Positions 6,220 through 12,778 of a stretch of 12,778 bases of DNA are shown piece after piece. The translations under genes and the position numbers were made by a program. The notes under the pieces were generated by a model. That model worked only from the letters and a program-made list of their open reading frames with translations, made no database searches and was not told where the DNA came from. Source of the DNA: Acholeplasmataceae bacterium UBA5617 (GTDB taxonomy: Bacteria; Bacillota_I; Bacilli_A; Acholeplasmatales; Acholeplasmataceae); contig DIKN01000003.1 in the NCBI GenBank assembly GCA_002424575.1, positions 1-12,778 on the forward strand, read 5' to 3'. Position 1 is the stretch's first letter. Each line of letters starts with the position of its first letter.

Positions 6220-6311
6220 CAATAACGCAAACGGATACGAGCCCTTCTCTTGTTGTTGGGCTGGTATTCTATCACAGGTCACTTACGTCGGATAGATATC
6301 AGGTCTATCCG
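6220..6311 (+). promoter_or_regulatory. Ribosome-mediated transcription attenuator of the his operon
   Basis: Competing stems can be drawn by hand. (a) Anti-antiterminator: 6233-6244 with 6258-6269, 11 pairs and one G-G mismatch. (b) Antiterminator: 6261-6273 with 6291-6302, 12 pairs, one bulged T (6267) and one G-T pair. (c) Terminator: 6289-6296 with 6304-6311. Stems a and b share 6261-6269; b and c share 6291-6296. Upstream segments 6220-6227 (with 6251-6258) and 6205-6209 (with 6240-6244) can each disrupt stem a. A ribosome at the leader stop codon (6216-6218) would cover these segments, so a and c form and transcription ends. A ribosome stalled on the histidine codons leaves 6220-6227 free, favouring b and read-through. 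The pairings are seen in the sequence; the switching is inferred from known attenuators. No energies were computed. Confidence 0.8.
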
Positions 6312-6322
6312 ATTTTTATTTT
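6289..6322 (+). terminator. Attenuator terminator before hisZ
   Basis: A perfect 8-bp stem CGGATAGA/TCTATCCG (6289-6296 with 6304-6311) with a 7-base loop is followed by ATTTTTATTTT. It ends only a few bases before the hisZ ribosome binding site AGGAGG at 6325-6330, so its purpose must be regulatory termination rather than ending an upstream gene. Confidence 0.88.
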
Positions 6323-6335
6323 ATAGGAGGAAAAT

Positions 6336-7283
6336 ATGACTTTCTTAACATTAGAAGAAGAATTAATGTATTTTGCAACAAAACAAAAGATTCACGAACA
6401 ACTCGAAAGGGATGTCAAGACTCAGGGATATATGCTCATTGAACCCTCATTTTTTGAGGATTATGATACGTTTACGCGGATGAATCCACGATTGAAAAAA
6501 GAAACGATGGTGAAAATGATCGGTCAAGATGGCAAGGTTTTGGTGCTTAGACCCGATGTAACAACAGCTATCATGAAACAGGTTTTACCCAAATGGGATC
6601 AACATGAACTTAAACTCTATTATTTATCAACACGATTTAAGATGAACGATCTCAATCAAATCGAAGAACAAAAGCAGTTTGGGATTGAGCGCTTGGGGAA
6701 TGGTTCAAAAGAAGCAACTGAAGACGTACTCTTGCGTGGTTATCAGGTTTTTGAAAACATGAACGTTGATTATATGATGGAAATCTCGGATAGCCGGTGG
6801 ATTAACACATTGATTCAAGAAATGACCTCAGATCTATCGGTCCAAAAAGCCATCAAAAATTGGATTGATTATAAGGATCGATATGCATTAGACATGTGGT
6901 TGCGCGATCAAAAAATGACATCAGAAATTCAAGTGTTATCACGCATCTTTGACCTCCAAGGAACGATGGATCATGTGATGAAAAAACTTGAAGATATAAG
7001 ATTAAGTGACACACTTATGACCATACTCAACGATTTAAAACGGATTGAATCGCGAATAGAAAGCGTCGGATACCTCAAAAAAACGACCATCGATCTCTCC
7101 ATGATATCAGCCTTCGACTACTATGACGGTGTGATGTTTAAAGGCTATCTCAAATCGTCAACACAACCTGTTTTACGTGGTGGTCGTTATGATCCACTCA
7201 CGGAACAGCTCGGACGAAAATGTCCTGCAATTGGATTTACATTAACCTTAAAAGATCTTGTTAAAGAGGTGTTTCAATCATGA
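6336..7283 (+). CDS. hisZ: ATP phosphoribosyltransferase regulatory subunit
   Basis: HisZ is a paralogue of the histidyl-tRNA synthetase catalytic core that cannot charge tRNA. It assembles with short HisG to give an active, histidine-sensitive enzyme for the first pathway step. Class II synthetase-like motifs are visible: the N-terminal helix YFATKQKIHEQLERD, GYMLIEPSFFEDYDTF, LRPDVTTAIMKQV (residues 71-83), EEQKQFGIERLG (about 110-121), FDYYDGVMFKGYL and VLRGGRYDPLTEQLG near the C-terminus. At 315 residues it lacks the anticodon-binding domain of true HisS, as expected. The start is supported by AGGAGG at 6325-6330, five bases upstream. Being first behind the attenuator and overlapping hisG by ATGA, it fits this role rather than a second hisS. 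Confidence 0.93.
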   Translation: MTFLTLEEELMYFATKQKIHEQLERDVKTQGYMLIEPSFFEDYDTFTRMNPRLKKETMVKMIGQDGKVLVLRPDVTTAIMKQVLPKWDQHELKLYYLSTRFKMNDLNQIEEQKQFGIERLGNGSKEATEDVLLRGYQVFENMNVDYMMEISDSRWINTLIQEMTSDLSVQKAIKNWIDYKDRYALDMWLRDQKMTSEIQVLSRIFDLQGTMDHVMKKLEDIRLSDTLMTILNDLKRIESRIESVGYLKKTTIDLSMISAFDYYDGVMFKGYLKSSTQPVLRGGRYDPLTEQLGRKCPAIGFTLTLKDLVKEVFQS

Positions 7284-7903
7284 AGAAAAATTTGACCATC
7301 GCGCTCCCAAAAGGAAGATTAGGGGATGTTGCTATTGAAAAATTTCGTTCCATTGGATGGGCAAATACCATCGAAGAGTCTTCACGCCAACTGGTGTTTT
7401 ATGATGAGAATATGGGAGTGACTTACATGCTCGTTAAACCTTCAGATGTCATCACCTATGTGGAACGAGGGGTTGCAGACGTTGGGATCATTGGAAAAGA
7501 TTCTATTTTAGAAGAAAAAGCAAATGTCTATGAACTTCTTGATTTGGGTTTTGGAAAATGTCAATTTGCCATCGCCGGTAAAAGCGAACAATCACTAACA
7601 AAAAAAGATGAAGTGTTAAAAATAGCAACCAAGTATCCCAATGTCACAAAAGCTTATTTTGAAAAGAAAGCTCAACCCATAGAAATCATCAAACTAAACG
7701 GCTCTGTTGAACTTGCACCATTGGTTGGATTATCCGATGTCATCGTCGATTTAGTTGAAACAGGAAACACCTTGAAAGCAAATGGACTGATCATTTTAGA
7801 AACCATGATGGCAATCAGTGCAAAACTGATCAGCAATCGTGTCAGTTATCGATTCAAATACGATGCCATTCGTGCACTCGTTAAACATATGGAGGAACTT
7901 TAA
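7280..7903 (+). CDS. hisG: ATP phosphoribosyltransferase catalytic subunit, short form
   Basis: Catalyses ATP + PRPP to phosphoribosyl-ATP, the committed step of histidine synthesis. The 207-residue length marks the short HisG class, which lacks the C-terminal regulatory domain and depends on HisZ, encoded just upstream. Family motifs are ALPKGRLGDVA (residues 8-18), RGVADVGIIGKDS (63-75), LNGSVELAPLVGLSD (139-153) and the PRPP-binding loop DLVETGNTLKANGL (157-170). A GAGGTG at 7266-7271 is eight bases before the ATG, which overlaps the hisZ stop codon. A GGAGG near the 3' end serves the following hisD gene. Confidence 0.96.
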   Translation: MKKNLTIALPKGRLGDVAIEKFRSIGWANTIEESSRQLVFYDENMGVTYMLVKPSDVITYVERGVADVGIIGKDSILEEKANVYELLDLGFGKCQFAIAGKSEQSLTKKDEVLKIATKYPNVTKAYFEKKAQPIEIIKLNGSVELAPLVGLSDVIVDLVETGNTLKANGLIILETMMAISAKLISNRVSYRFKYDAIRALVKHMEEL

Positions 7904-7905
7904 TC

Positions 7906-9195
7906 GTGATGAAAATAATGATGTCAGAATCAAATCAAACGTGGTATGAAACGTTATTAACTCGGACTCAATTGACGAATGAGAAAGTCAATCAAGCGGT
8001 GAAAGATATTTTAGATAATGTCAAAAAGGATAAAGATGCTGCAGTCAAACGATACACCTATGCATTTGATGGAGCATTGTTACCATCCCTTAGGGTGACA
8101 GAAGAAGAGATCAACGAAGCTTATCTAAATGTTGATGCCCAATTGATTAGAAATTTGAAATACGCTAAATCAAATATTGAAGACTATCATCAAAAACAAA
8201 GCTCTCAAGATTTTGTGATCGAAAGAAAAGGCGTGCGGTTAGGACAACGAACACGTGCTATTGAAACGGTCGGTATTTATGTTCCAGGGGGAACTGCAGC
8301 CTATCCATCAACTGTCTTGATGAATGCGATTCCGGCAAAAATGGCAGGTGTTAAGCGAATCATTATGGTGACACCACCTTCAAGGGACGGAAAAATCAAT
8401 CCTAACATTTTGGTGGCTGCTCATCTCGTTGGAATTGATGCGATCTACAAGGTTGGAGGGGCTCAAGCAATTGGTGCACTCGCCTATGGAACAGAGGAAA
8501 TTCCAAAAGTCAATAAAATCGTTGGACCAGGCAATATCTATGTCGCTGTTGCAAAAAAAATGGTGATGGGTGATGTGGGTATTGATATGATTGCTGGACC
8601 TTCTGAAGTTTTAATCATTGCAGATGAGACAGCCAATTCACGTGAAGTTGCATCGGATTTGATGGCTCAAGCTGAACATGATGTGCTAGCGGCATCCATT
8701 TTAATCACAACGTCAAGCGATTTAGCACAGCGTGTTCAAGACGATATCAACACCTTATCAATGAAACTTAGAAGACGAGACATCATCCAAAAAGCCATGG
8801 ATCAATACGGTGCCATTGTCATTGTAAAATCGCTTGATGAAGCGATTGCAATCGCTAATCAAATTGCTCCAGAACACTTAGAAATAATGACTAAAAATCC
8901 AGAGGAAGTCTTTGATAAGATTGAACATGCCGGATCTGTTTTCTTAGGAAGATTTACACCTGAACCTGTTGGCGATTACGTTGCAGGTCCTAACCATACC
9001 TTACCCACATCAGGAACGGCAACCTTCGCATCACCACTTTCTGTCTATGACTTTGTGAAAAGGACATCCTATATATCTTATACAAAGGAAGCTCTGTATG
9101 AAGCATCCTCTTATGTCATAGGATTAGCGGATGCAGAGGGACTCGATGCACATGCATGTGCAATTAAGGTGAGATTTGATGAAGACAAACGTTAA
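7906..9195 (+). CDS. hisD: Histidinol dehydrogenase
   Basis: Oxidises L-histidinol to L-histidine in two NAD-dependent steps, the last of the pathway. Numbering from the GTG, the zinc ligands are Gln255 and His258 (DLMAQAEHD), Asp357 (PVGDYVAGPNHTLPT) and His416 (EGLDAHACA); the catalytic Glu323-His324 pair is in IAPEHLEI. The glycine-rich IYVPGGTAAYPSTVLM (124-139) and IVGPGNIYVAVAKK (205-218) are also typical. The 429 residues match the family. The start is either GTG 7906 or ATG 7909; GGAGG at 7891-7895 is ten bases before the GTG, slightly better spaced, and the choice changes one residue. It follows hisG by two bases and overlaps hisC. Confidence 0.96.
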   Translation: MMKIMMSESNQTWYETLLTRTQLTNEKVNQAVKDILDNVKKDKDAAVKRYTYAFDGALLPSLRVTEEEINEAYLNVDAQLIRNLKYAKSNIEDYHQKQSSQDFVIERKGVRLGQRTRAIETVGIYVPGGTAAYPSTVLMNAIPAKMAGVKRIIMVTPPSRDGKINPNILVAAHLVGIDAIYKVGGAQAIGALAYGTEEIPKVNKIVGPGNIYVAVAKKMVMGDVGIDMIAGPSEVLIIADETANSREVASDLMAQAEHDVLAASILITTSSDLAQRVQDDINTLSMKLRRRDIIQKAMDQYGAIVIVKSLDEAIAIANQIAPEHLEIMTKNPEEVFDKIEHAGSVFLGRFTPEPVGDYVAGPNHTLPTSGTATFASPLSVYDFVKRTSYISYTKEALYEASSYVIGLADAEGLDAHACAIKVRFDEDKR

Positions 9196-10210
9196 ACCCA
9201 ATGAACAAGTTAGAAATCTAAAACCTTATCAAGTCGATCAAACCGAATATCCCATACGCTTAGATGCAAATGAAACATCCAATCTCTTGTTTGAACATGG
9301 AATCAACATTGAAAATTTTTCTTTTCATCGCTATCCGGATCATGAAGCAAGAGTGCTTCGAAGTAAGTTGTCTTCTTGGCTTCATGTCGAGATGAAACAT
9401 ATCGTTGTTGGTAATGGTTCATCCGAACTGATTGAACTCATTTTCAAGACTTTTTTATCCAAAGGTGATCGTGTTATTTCATTTGAACCCACCTTTAGCA
9501 TGTATGAAGTGTACGCTCAATTGTATGGTATTCGCTATGAGAAAATCCCCTGGGAAAAAACCAGTGAAGCATCCATCGATCAAATGATTGAACAAATAAA
9601 GAGGGAAAAACCTAAAGCAATCTTCTTATGTACACCGAACAATCCAACAGGATTTCAATTGAAAAAACAAGACGTAAAACGTTTATTGAACGCAACAGAT
9701 GCCTTTGTTATCATCGATGAAGCCTATATCGAGTTTGCAGTTCAAGAAGAAAGTTTAACACAAGAAGTGATCGCATATCCCAATGCATGTGTACTGCGTA
9801 CATTCTCTAAAGCATTCGGTCTTGCCTCCATTCGCTTAGGATATATGATTGCACATGAGAATATCACATCATGGATCAATCGTGTTAGATCACCTTATCA
9901 TGTCAACCAACTTTCACAGTGGATAGGTTCTGTTGCACTTGATCAACGCGAATCCGTCATGAATCACATTCGATTGGTCATCATCGAGCGAGAAAGACTT
10001 TATCGTGAGTTCATAAAACTTGGACTTCCCGTTGAAACCTCACAAGGTAACTTCCTCTATATTCAGCCATCGACATATCATTTAAATGATGAACTTAAAA
10101 GAAGAGGAATTATTATACGTGAATGGCCAAATGGAAGTTCACGTATAACCGTGGGTCAACCCCATGAAAACGATCAACTCATCAACGCATTAAAGGAGAT
10201 CATACAATGA
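9179..10210 (+). CDS. hisC: Histidinol-phosphate aminotransferase
   Basis: A PLP-dependent fold type I enzyme that converts imidazole acetol phosphate and glutamate to histidinol phosphate. Numbering from ATG 9179, landmarks are LDANETS (28-34), GNGSSELIELIF (78-89), CTPNNPTG (151-158) with the cofactor-binding Asn, IIDEAYIEF (178-186), and the Schiff-base Lys211 in RTFSKAFGLASIRLGY. The 343-residue length is normal. AGGTGAG at 9167-9173 is five bases before this ATG; a TTG at 9176 is only two bases from it and is unlikely. The start lies inside hisD (17-base overlap). Closely related aminotransferases (aromatic) exist, but the operon context fixes the role. Confidence 0.95.
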   Translation: MKTNVKPNEQVRNLKPYQVDQTEYPIRLDANETSNLLFEHGINIENFSFHRYPDHEARVLRSKLSSWLHVEMKHIVVGNGSSELIELIFKTFLSKGDRVISFEPTFSMYEVYAQLYGIRYEKIPWEKTSEASIDQMIEQIKREKPKAIFLCTPNNPTGFQLKKQDVKRLLNATDAFVIIDEAYIEFAVQEESLTQEVIAYPNACVLRTFSKAFGLASIRLGYMIAHENITSWINRVRSPYHVNQLSQWIGSVALDQRESVMNHIRLVIIERERLYREFIKLGLPVETSQGNFLYIQPSTYHLNDELKRRGIIIREWPNGSSRITVGQPHENDQLINALKEIIQ

Positions 10211-10788
10211 GAACATCAACTCAAAAACGCATCACAAAAGAAACTGAGATTGAACTGTCGCTCAATCTTGATGGTTCTAAGAACATCAATATTCAAACAG
10301 GCATTCCTTTTTTCAATCACATGCTTGAACTTTTCGCTTTTCATGGTGGATTTGACCTTATCATTCAATCAAAGGGCGATATTCAAGTCGATGATCATCA
10401 CACGGTTGAAGATATAGGACTTGTATTGGGAAAAGCCTTTCGTGAAGCTATAGGTGAAAAACAAGGCATTGAACGATATAGTTCCTTATATTTACCGATG
10501 GATGAAGCCCTGGCAAGAATTGTTATCGATTTATCCAACCGTCCCTTACTCGTCTTTAAAGCAGATTTTGTACGTGAAAATATAGGCGGATTATCGCTCG
10601 AAAATGTGCATGAATTTTTTAAATCGTTTGCAACTGAAGCACGCATCACCTTACATATGGCCATTCTAGAGGGTTTAAATGATCACCACAAAATTGAAGC
10701 ACTCTTCAAGGGATTAGGACGCGCACTTAAACTAGCATCTCGTCTTGTATCGCAAGATTTACCATCAACCAAAGGGGTGCTCACATGA
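10207..10788 (+). CDS. hisB: Imidazoleglycerol-phosphate dehydratase, monofunctional
   Basis: Dehydrates imidazole glycerol phosphate to imidazole acetol phosphate using two manganese ions. The metal-binding histidines are in FFNHMLELFAFHGGFD (35-50), VDDHHTVEDIGL (61-72), VHEFFKSFA (134-142) and NDHHKIEALFKGLGRAL (158-174), with the C-terminal LPSTKGVL motif. At 193 residues it is dehydratase only, without the N-terminal histidinol-phosphatase domain of the enterobacterial HisB. A separate phosphatase must therefore be encoded elsewhere. GGAG at 10195-10198 serves the ATG, which overlaps the hisC stop; the 3' end overlaps hisH by ATGA. Confidence 0.96.
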   Translation: MRTSTQKRITKETEIELSLNLDGSKNINIQTGIPFFNHMLELFAFHGGFDLIIQSKGDIQVDDHHTVEDIGLVLGKAFREAIGEKQGIERYSSLYLPMDEALARIVIDLSNRPLLVFKADFVRENIGGLSLENVHEFFKSFATEARITLHMAILEGLNDHHKIEALFKGLGRALKLASRLVSQDLPSTKGVLT

Positions 10789-11387
10789 ATGTGATTCTCG
10801 ATTATGACTCAGGGAATTTAAACTCAGTTCTTCGTGGATTTACACAAGCAGGTATTCCCTCTATCATCTCAAAAGATCCGATGGTCATCAAACAAGCAAC
10901 CTCTTTGGTATTACCCGGTGTCGGTGCATTTGGTGATGCAATGGATGCGTTGAAGCGTTCAGGACTTATTCCATTGATTATCGATCACGTCAAACAAAAG
11001 AAGTTTCTCTTTGGGATCTGTTTGGGTATGCAACTTCTTTATGAATGGGGTTATGAATATGGCAAGCATCAGGGACTGGGGCTTCTTCAAGGCGAAGTAG
11101 ATAGGCTTGATATCTCGCTCAAGGTTCCTCATATGGGATGGAACGATCTTCAAATCATCAAAAAAGATCCGCTCCTCGAAGGTATGACCGATGGAGATTA
11201 CGTCTACTTTGTCCACTCTTTCTATGTGAAATCATCCCTTGATGATGTTTTAGCGGGAGCGACGTATGAAAGGTTTATACCTGCGATCGTTCGAAAAGAG
11301 AACATTATAGCAACTCAATTTCACCCTGAAAAAAGTGGTATGGTAGGTCAACGTTTATTAAACAATTATCGTGAGGTGATCCGATGA
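10785..11387 (+). CDS. hisH: Imidazole glycerol phosphate synthase, glutamine amidotransferase subunit
   Basis: A class I glutaminase that releases ammonia from glutamine and passes it to HisF. The catalytic triad is complete: Cys79 in GICLGMQLL, His180 and Glu182 in QFHPEKSG. Other landmarks are DYDSGNLNSV near the N-terminus, LPGVGAFGDAM (43-53), VPHMGWN (114-120) and VYFVHSFYV (140-148). Its 200 residues match the family. An AAGGGGTG at 10772-10779 lies five bases upstream of the ATG, which overlaps hisB. Its partner hisF lies downstream, separated by hisA, an order common in his operons. Confidence 0.96.
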   Translation: MNVILDYDSGNLNSVLRGFTQAGIPSIISKDPMVIKQATSLVLPGVGAFGDAMDALKRSGLIPLIIDHVKQKKFLFGICLGMQLLYEWGYEYGKHQGLGLLQGEVDRLDISLKVPHMGWNDLQIIKKDPLLEGMTDGDYVYFVHSFYVKSSLDDVLAGATYERFIPAIVRKENIIATQFHPEKSGMVGQRLLNNYREVIR

Positions 11388-12091
11388 ACATTATACCCGC
11401 AATTGATCTTCAATCGGGACGATGTGTCAGACTGACACAAGGCGATTTTGGTCAACAAAAAATCTATGACGTTGATCCTGTTGCCATCGCCAAAAGATAC
11501 GAATTGGAAGGTGCGCACTATCTTCATATCGTTGATCTTGATGGCGCAAAAGAAGGACAACCGATGAATGTTCATGTGATTCAAAACATTCGCCAAGCGG
11601 TTTCGATGTTTATCGAGGTAGGCGGTGGAATACGGACCATTGAAACAGCAACTATGTATCTATCCATGGGGATTGATCGTGTGATTATCGGTACATCAGC
11701 AATCGAAGATGAAAAAATGCTGGCATCATTGATCAACCAATATCACGATAGGATTGCTGTCGGACTTGATGTAGATCGACAGCATGTCATGGTAAGAGGT
11801 TGGATGAAAGATACGAAGGTTCATCTCGATACCGTTCTTTCAAAGCTTGAAACAATCGGGGTTGAAACGATTATTTGTACGGATATTCAAAAAGATGGGA
11901 TGCTTGAAGGCACTAATCTTGAACTTTATCGACAACTTAAAGAAAAAACGAAGATGAACATCATCGCATCTGGTGGGGTAACGACGATGAATGAAATCAA
12001 AGAGCTTCGAGCATTGAATCTTGAAGGAGCAATCATTGGAAAAGCACTGTATGAGAATCGCTTAACCTTGAAGGAGGTTTTTGCATGTTAA
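11384..12091 (+). CDS. hisA: ProFAR isomerase (phosphoribosylformimino-AICAR ribotide isomerase)
   Basis: A beta/alpha-barrel enzyme that opens the aminoaldose ring of ProFAR to PRFAR by an Amadori rearrangement. The two catalytic aspartates are Asp8 (IIPAIDLQ) and Asp129 (AVGLDVDR). Phosphate-binding loops are EVGGGIRT (78-85) and IASGGVTT (194-201), with VIIGTSAIED near 100-109 and CTDIQKDGM near 165-173. The length of 235 residues is normal. The paralogous HisF follows directly, but the IDLQSGRCVRL N-terminus is of HisA type. The ATG overlaps the hisH stop and the 3' end overlaps hisF by seven bases, with the hisF ribosome binding site AAGGAGG inside hisA. Confidence 0.96.
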   Translation: MNIIPAIDLQSGRCVRLTQGDFGQQKIYDVDPVAIAKRYELEGAHYLHIVDLDGAKEGQPMNVHVIQNIRQAVSMFIEVGGGIRTIETATMYLSMGIDRVIIGTSAIEDEKMLASLINQYHDRIAVGLDVDRQHVMVRGWMKDTKVHLDTVLSKLETIGVETIICTDIQKDGMLEGTNLELYRQLKEKTKMNIIASGGVTTMNEIKELRALNLEGAIIGKALYENRLTLKEVFAC

Positions 12092-12778
12092 CAAAACGCA
12101 TCATTCCATGTCTTGATGTCAGAAATGGACGAGTTGTCAAGGGAAAAAAATTTGCTGATTTACGTGATGTTGATGATCCTGCCACACTGGGTAAGATTTA
12201 CAGTGAGCTTGGTGCCGATGAACTTGTTTTCTATGACATCACGGCATCCTCAGATGAACGCAAAATCTCGCTTGATTTTGTTGAAGCAGTCGCAAAAGTA
12301 ATCAATATCCCCTTTTGTGTCGGAGGTGGTGTGAATACCATTGACGATTTCACCATGATCTTAAGAAAAGGTGCAGATAAAATTTCGGTTAATACTGGCG
12401 CCTTTTTAAATCCGATTTTAATTCAAGAAGCATCACGTAAATTCGGTGCACAATGTGTCGTGCTCTCCATCGATGCAAAGAAAAACGAAAAAGGAACTTA
12501 CGATGTCTTTATCAAAGGTGGTCGAGAGAACACCCATGTGGATGCCATTGAGTGGGCGAAACGTGGTGTTGAGCTTGGTGCGGGAGAAATCGTCATCAAT
12601 TCGATCGATGCAGATGGTATGAAAGAGGGATATGATCTCGAACTTTTAAAACAAGTCACTCAAGCGGTTCGTGTACCCGTCATTGCATCAGGTGGTGCAG
12701 GAACTATAGATCATTTTATTGATTGTTTTAATAAAACCGATGTCGATGCCGCGCTTGCAGCGTCGGTCTTCCACTATC
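12085..12778 (+). CDS. hisF: Imidazole glycerol phosphate synthase, cyclase subunit (3' end outside window)
   Basis: The frame from ATG 12085 is open to the end of the window, giving 231 of the usual roughly 250 residues. It is a beta/alpha barrel that uses ammonia from HisH to turn PRFAR into imidazole glycerol phosphate and AICAR. The catalytic residues are Asp11 (RIIPCLDVRNGRVVKG) and Asp130 (VVLSIDAKK). Phosphate-binding motifs are FCVGGGVN (77-84) and VIASGGAGT (199-207), with KISVNTGAF (99-107) and LAASVFHY at the cut end. AAGGAGG at 12071-12077 is seven bases upstream, inside hisA. Because the stop codon lies beyond the edge, only a short out-of-frame ORF at 12113-12301 looks closed here; that one is not a gene. 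Confidence 0.96.
   Translation, partial: MLTKRIIPCLDVRNGRVVKGKKFADLRDVDDPATLGKIYSELGADELVFYDITASSDERKISLDFVEAVAKVINIPFCVGGGVNTIDDFTMILRKGADKISVNTGAFLNPILIQEASRKFGAQCVVLSIDAKKNEKGTYDVFIKGGRENTHVDAIEWAKRGVELGAGEIVINSIDADGMKEGYDLELLKQVTQAVRVPVIASGGAGTIDHFIDCFNKTDVDAALAASVFHY

Noticed and set aside
6200..6220. Partial resemblance to a T-box core (AGGGTTGTTTCC) in the his leader
   Set aside because: The match lies inside the leader peptide gene, lacks the conserved T-box core (GGUGGNACCGCG), and no specifier-loop stem precedes it. The six His codons and competing stems explain the region better.
6072..6239. Repeated GGATACG (6072-6078 and 6233-6239) and CGGATA (6232-6237 and 6289-6294)
   Set aside because: The copies are too short to be a repeat family. 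The second pair is better explained by the competing stems of the attenuator.
12113..12301. 62-residue ORF near the right end
   Set aside because: It is out of frame inside hisF, whose own frame is open to the window edge and shows all HisF motifs.
1..12778. Mycoplasma-type genetic code, CRISPR arrays, insertion sequences, tRNA or rRNA genes
   Set aside because: TGA is used as a stop in several clear genes. No spaced direct repeats, transposase motifs or RNA gene signatures were found by reading both strands.

Overview
The window comes from an AT-rich, low-GC Gram-positive-type bacterium (Bacillota or a walled or acholeplasma-like relative). The reasons are the AT-rich codons, GGAGG-type ribosome binding sites, sigma-A promoters close to consensus, a short HisG that needs HisZ, and a lipoprotein-type substrate-binding protein. 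TGA ends genes such as hisZ and hisB and tryptophan is written TGG, so the standard bacterial code is used rather than the Mycoplasma code. The genus cannot be fixed from the sequence. All real genes lie on the + strand.

Layout. (1) 1-813 is the C-terminal part of an FtsX/MacB-type ABC transporter permease, followed by a hairpin terminator. (2) 960-4576 is a phosphonate/phosphate-type ABC importer operon, phnD-phnC-phnE1-phnE2, with a consensus promoter and a short GAAA-loop terminator. (3) 4596-6067 is a LemA-family membrane protein and a TPM-domain lipoprotein, overlapping by 8 bases and read from their own promoter. (4) 6087-12778 is a histidine biosynthesis operon, hisL(leader)-hisZ-hisG-hisD-hisC-hisB-hisH-hisA-hisF, cut by the right edge inside hisF.

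The most interesting part is the 250-base stretch upstream of hisZ. It holds an extended -10 promoter, a 22-codon leader gene with six consecutive histidine codons, and three mutually exclusive RNA stems ending in an intrinsic terminator directly before the hisZ ribosome binding site. This is a complete ribosome-mediated attenuator of the enterobacterial his type, in a lineage where his genes are more often controlled by T-box RNAs or repressors.

How the genes work together. HisZ and the short HisG form the first, feedback-regulated enzyme (ATP phosphoribosyltransferase). HisA isomerises ProFAR. HisH and HisF together make imidazole glycerol phosphate synthase. HisB dehydrates, HisC transaminates, and HisD makes histidine. 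The HisI/HisE steps and histidinol-phosphate phosphatase are not in the window; hisI and hisE could follow hisF beyond the edge. Seven of the eight enzyme genes overlap their neighbour (ATGA or longer) and hisG-hisD are 2 bases apart, which points to one translationally coupled mRNA behind a single attenuator.
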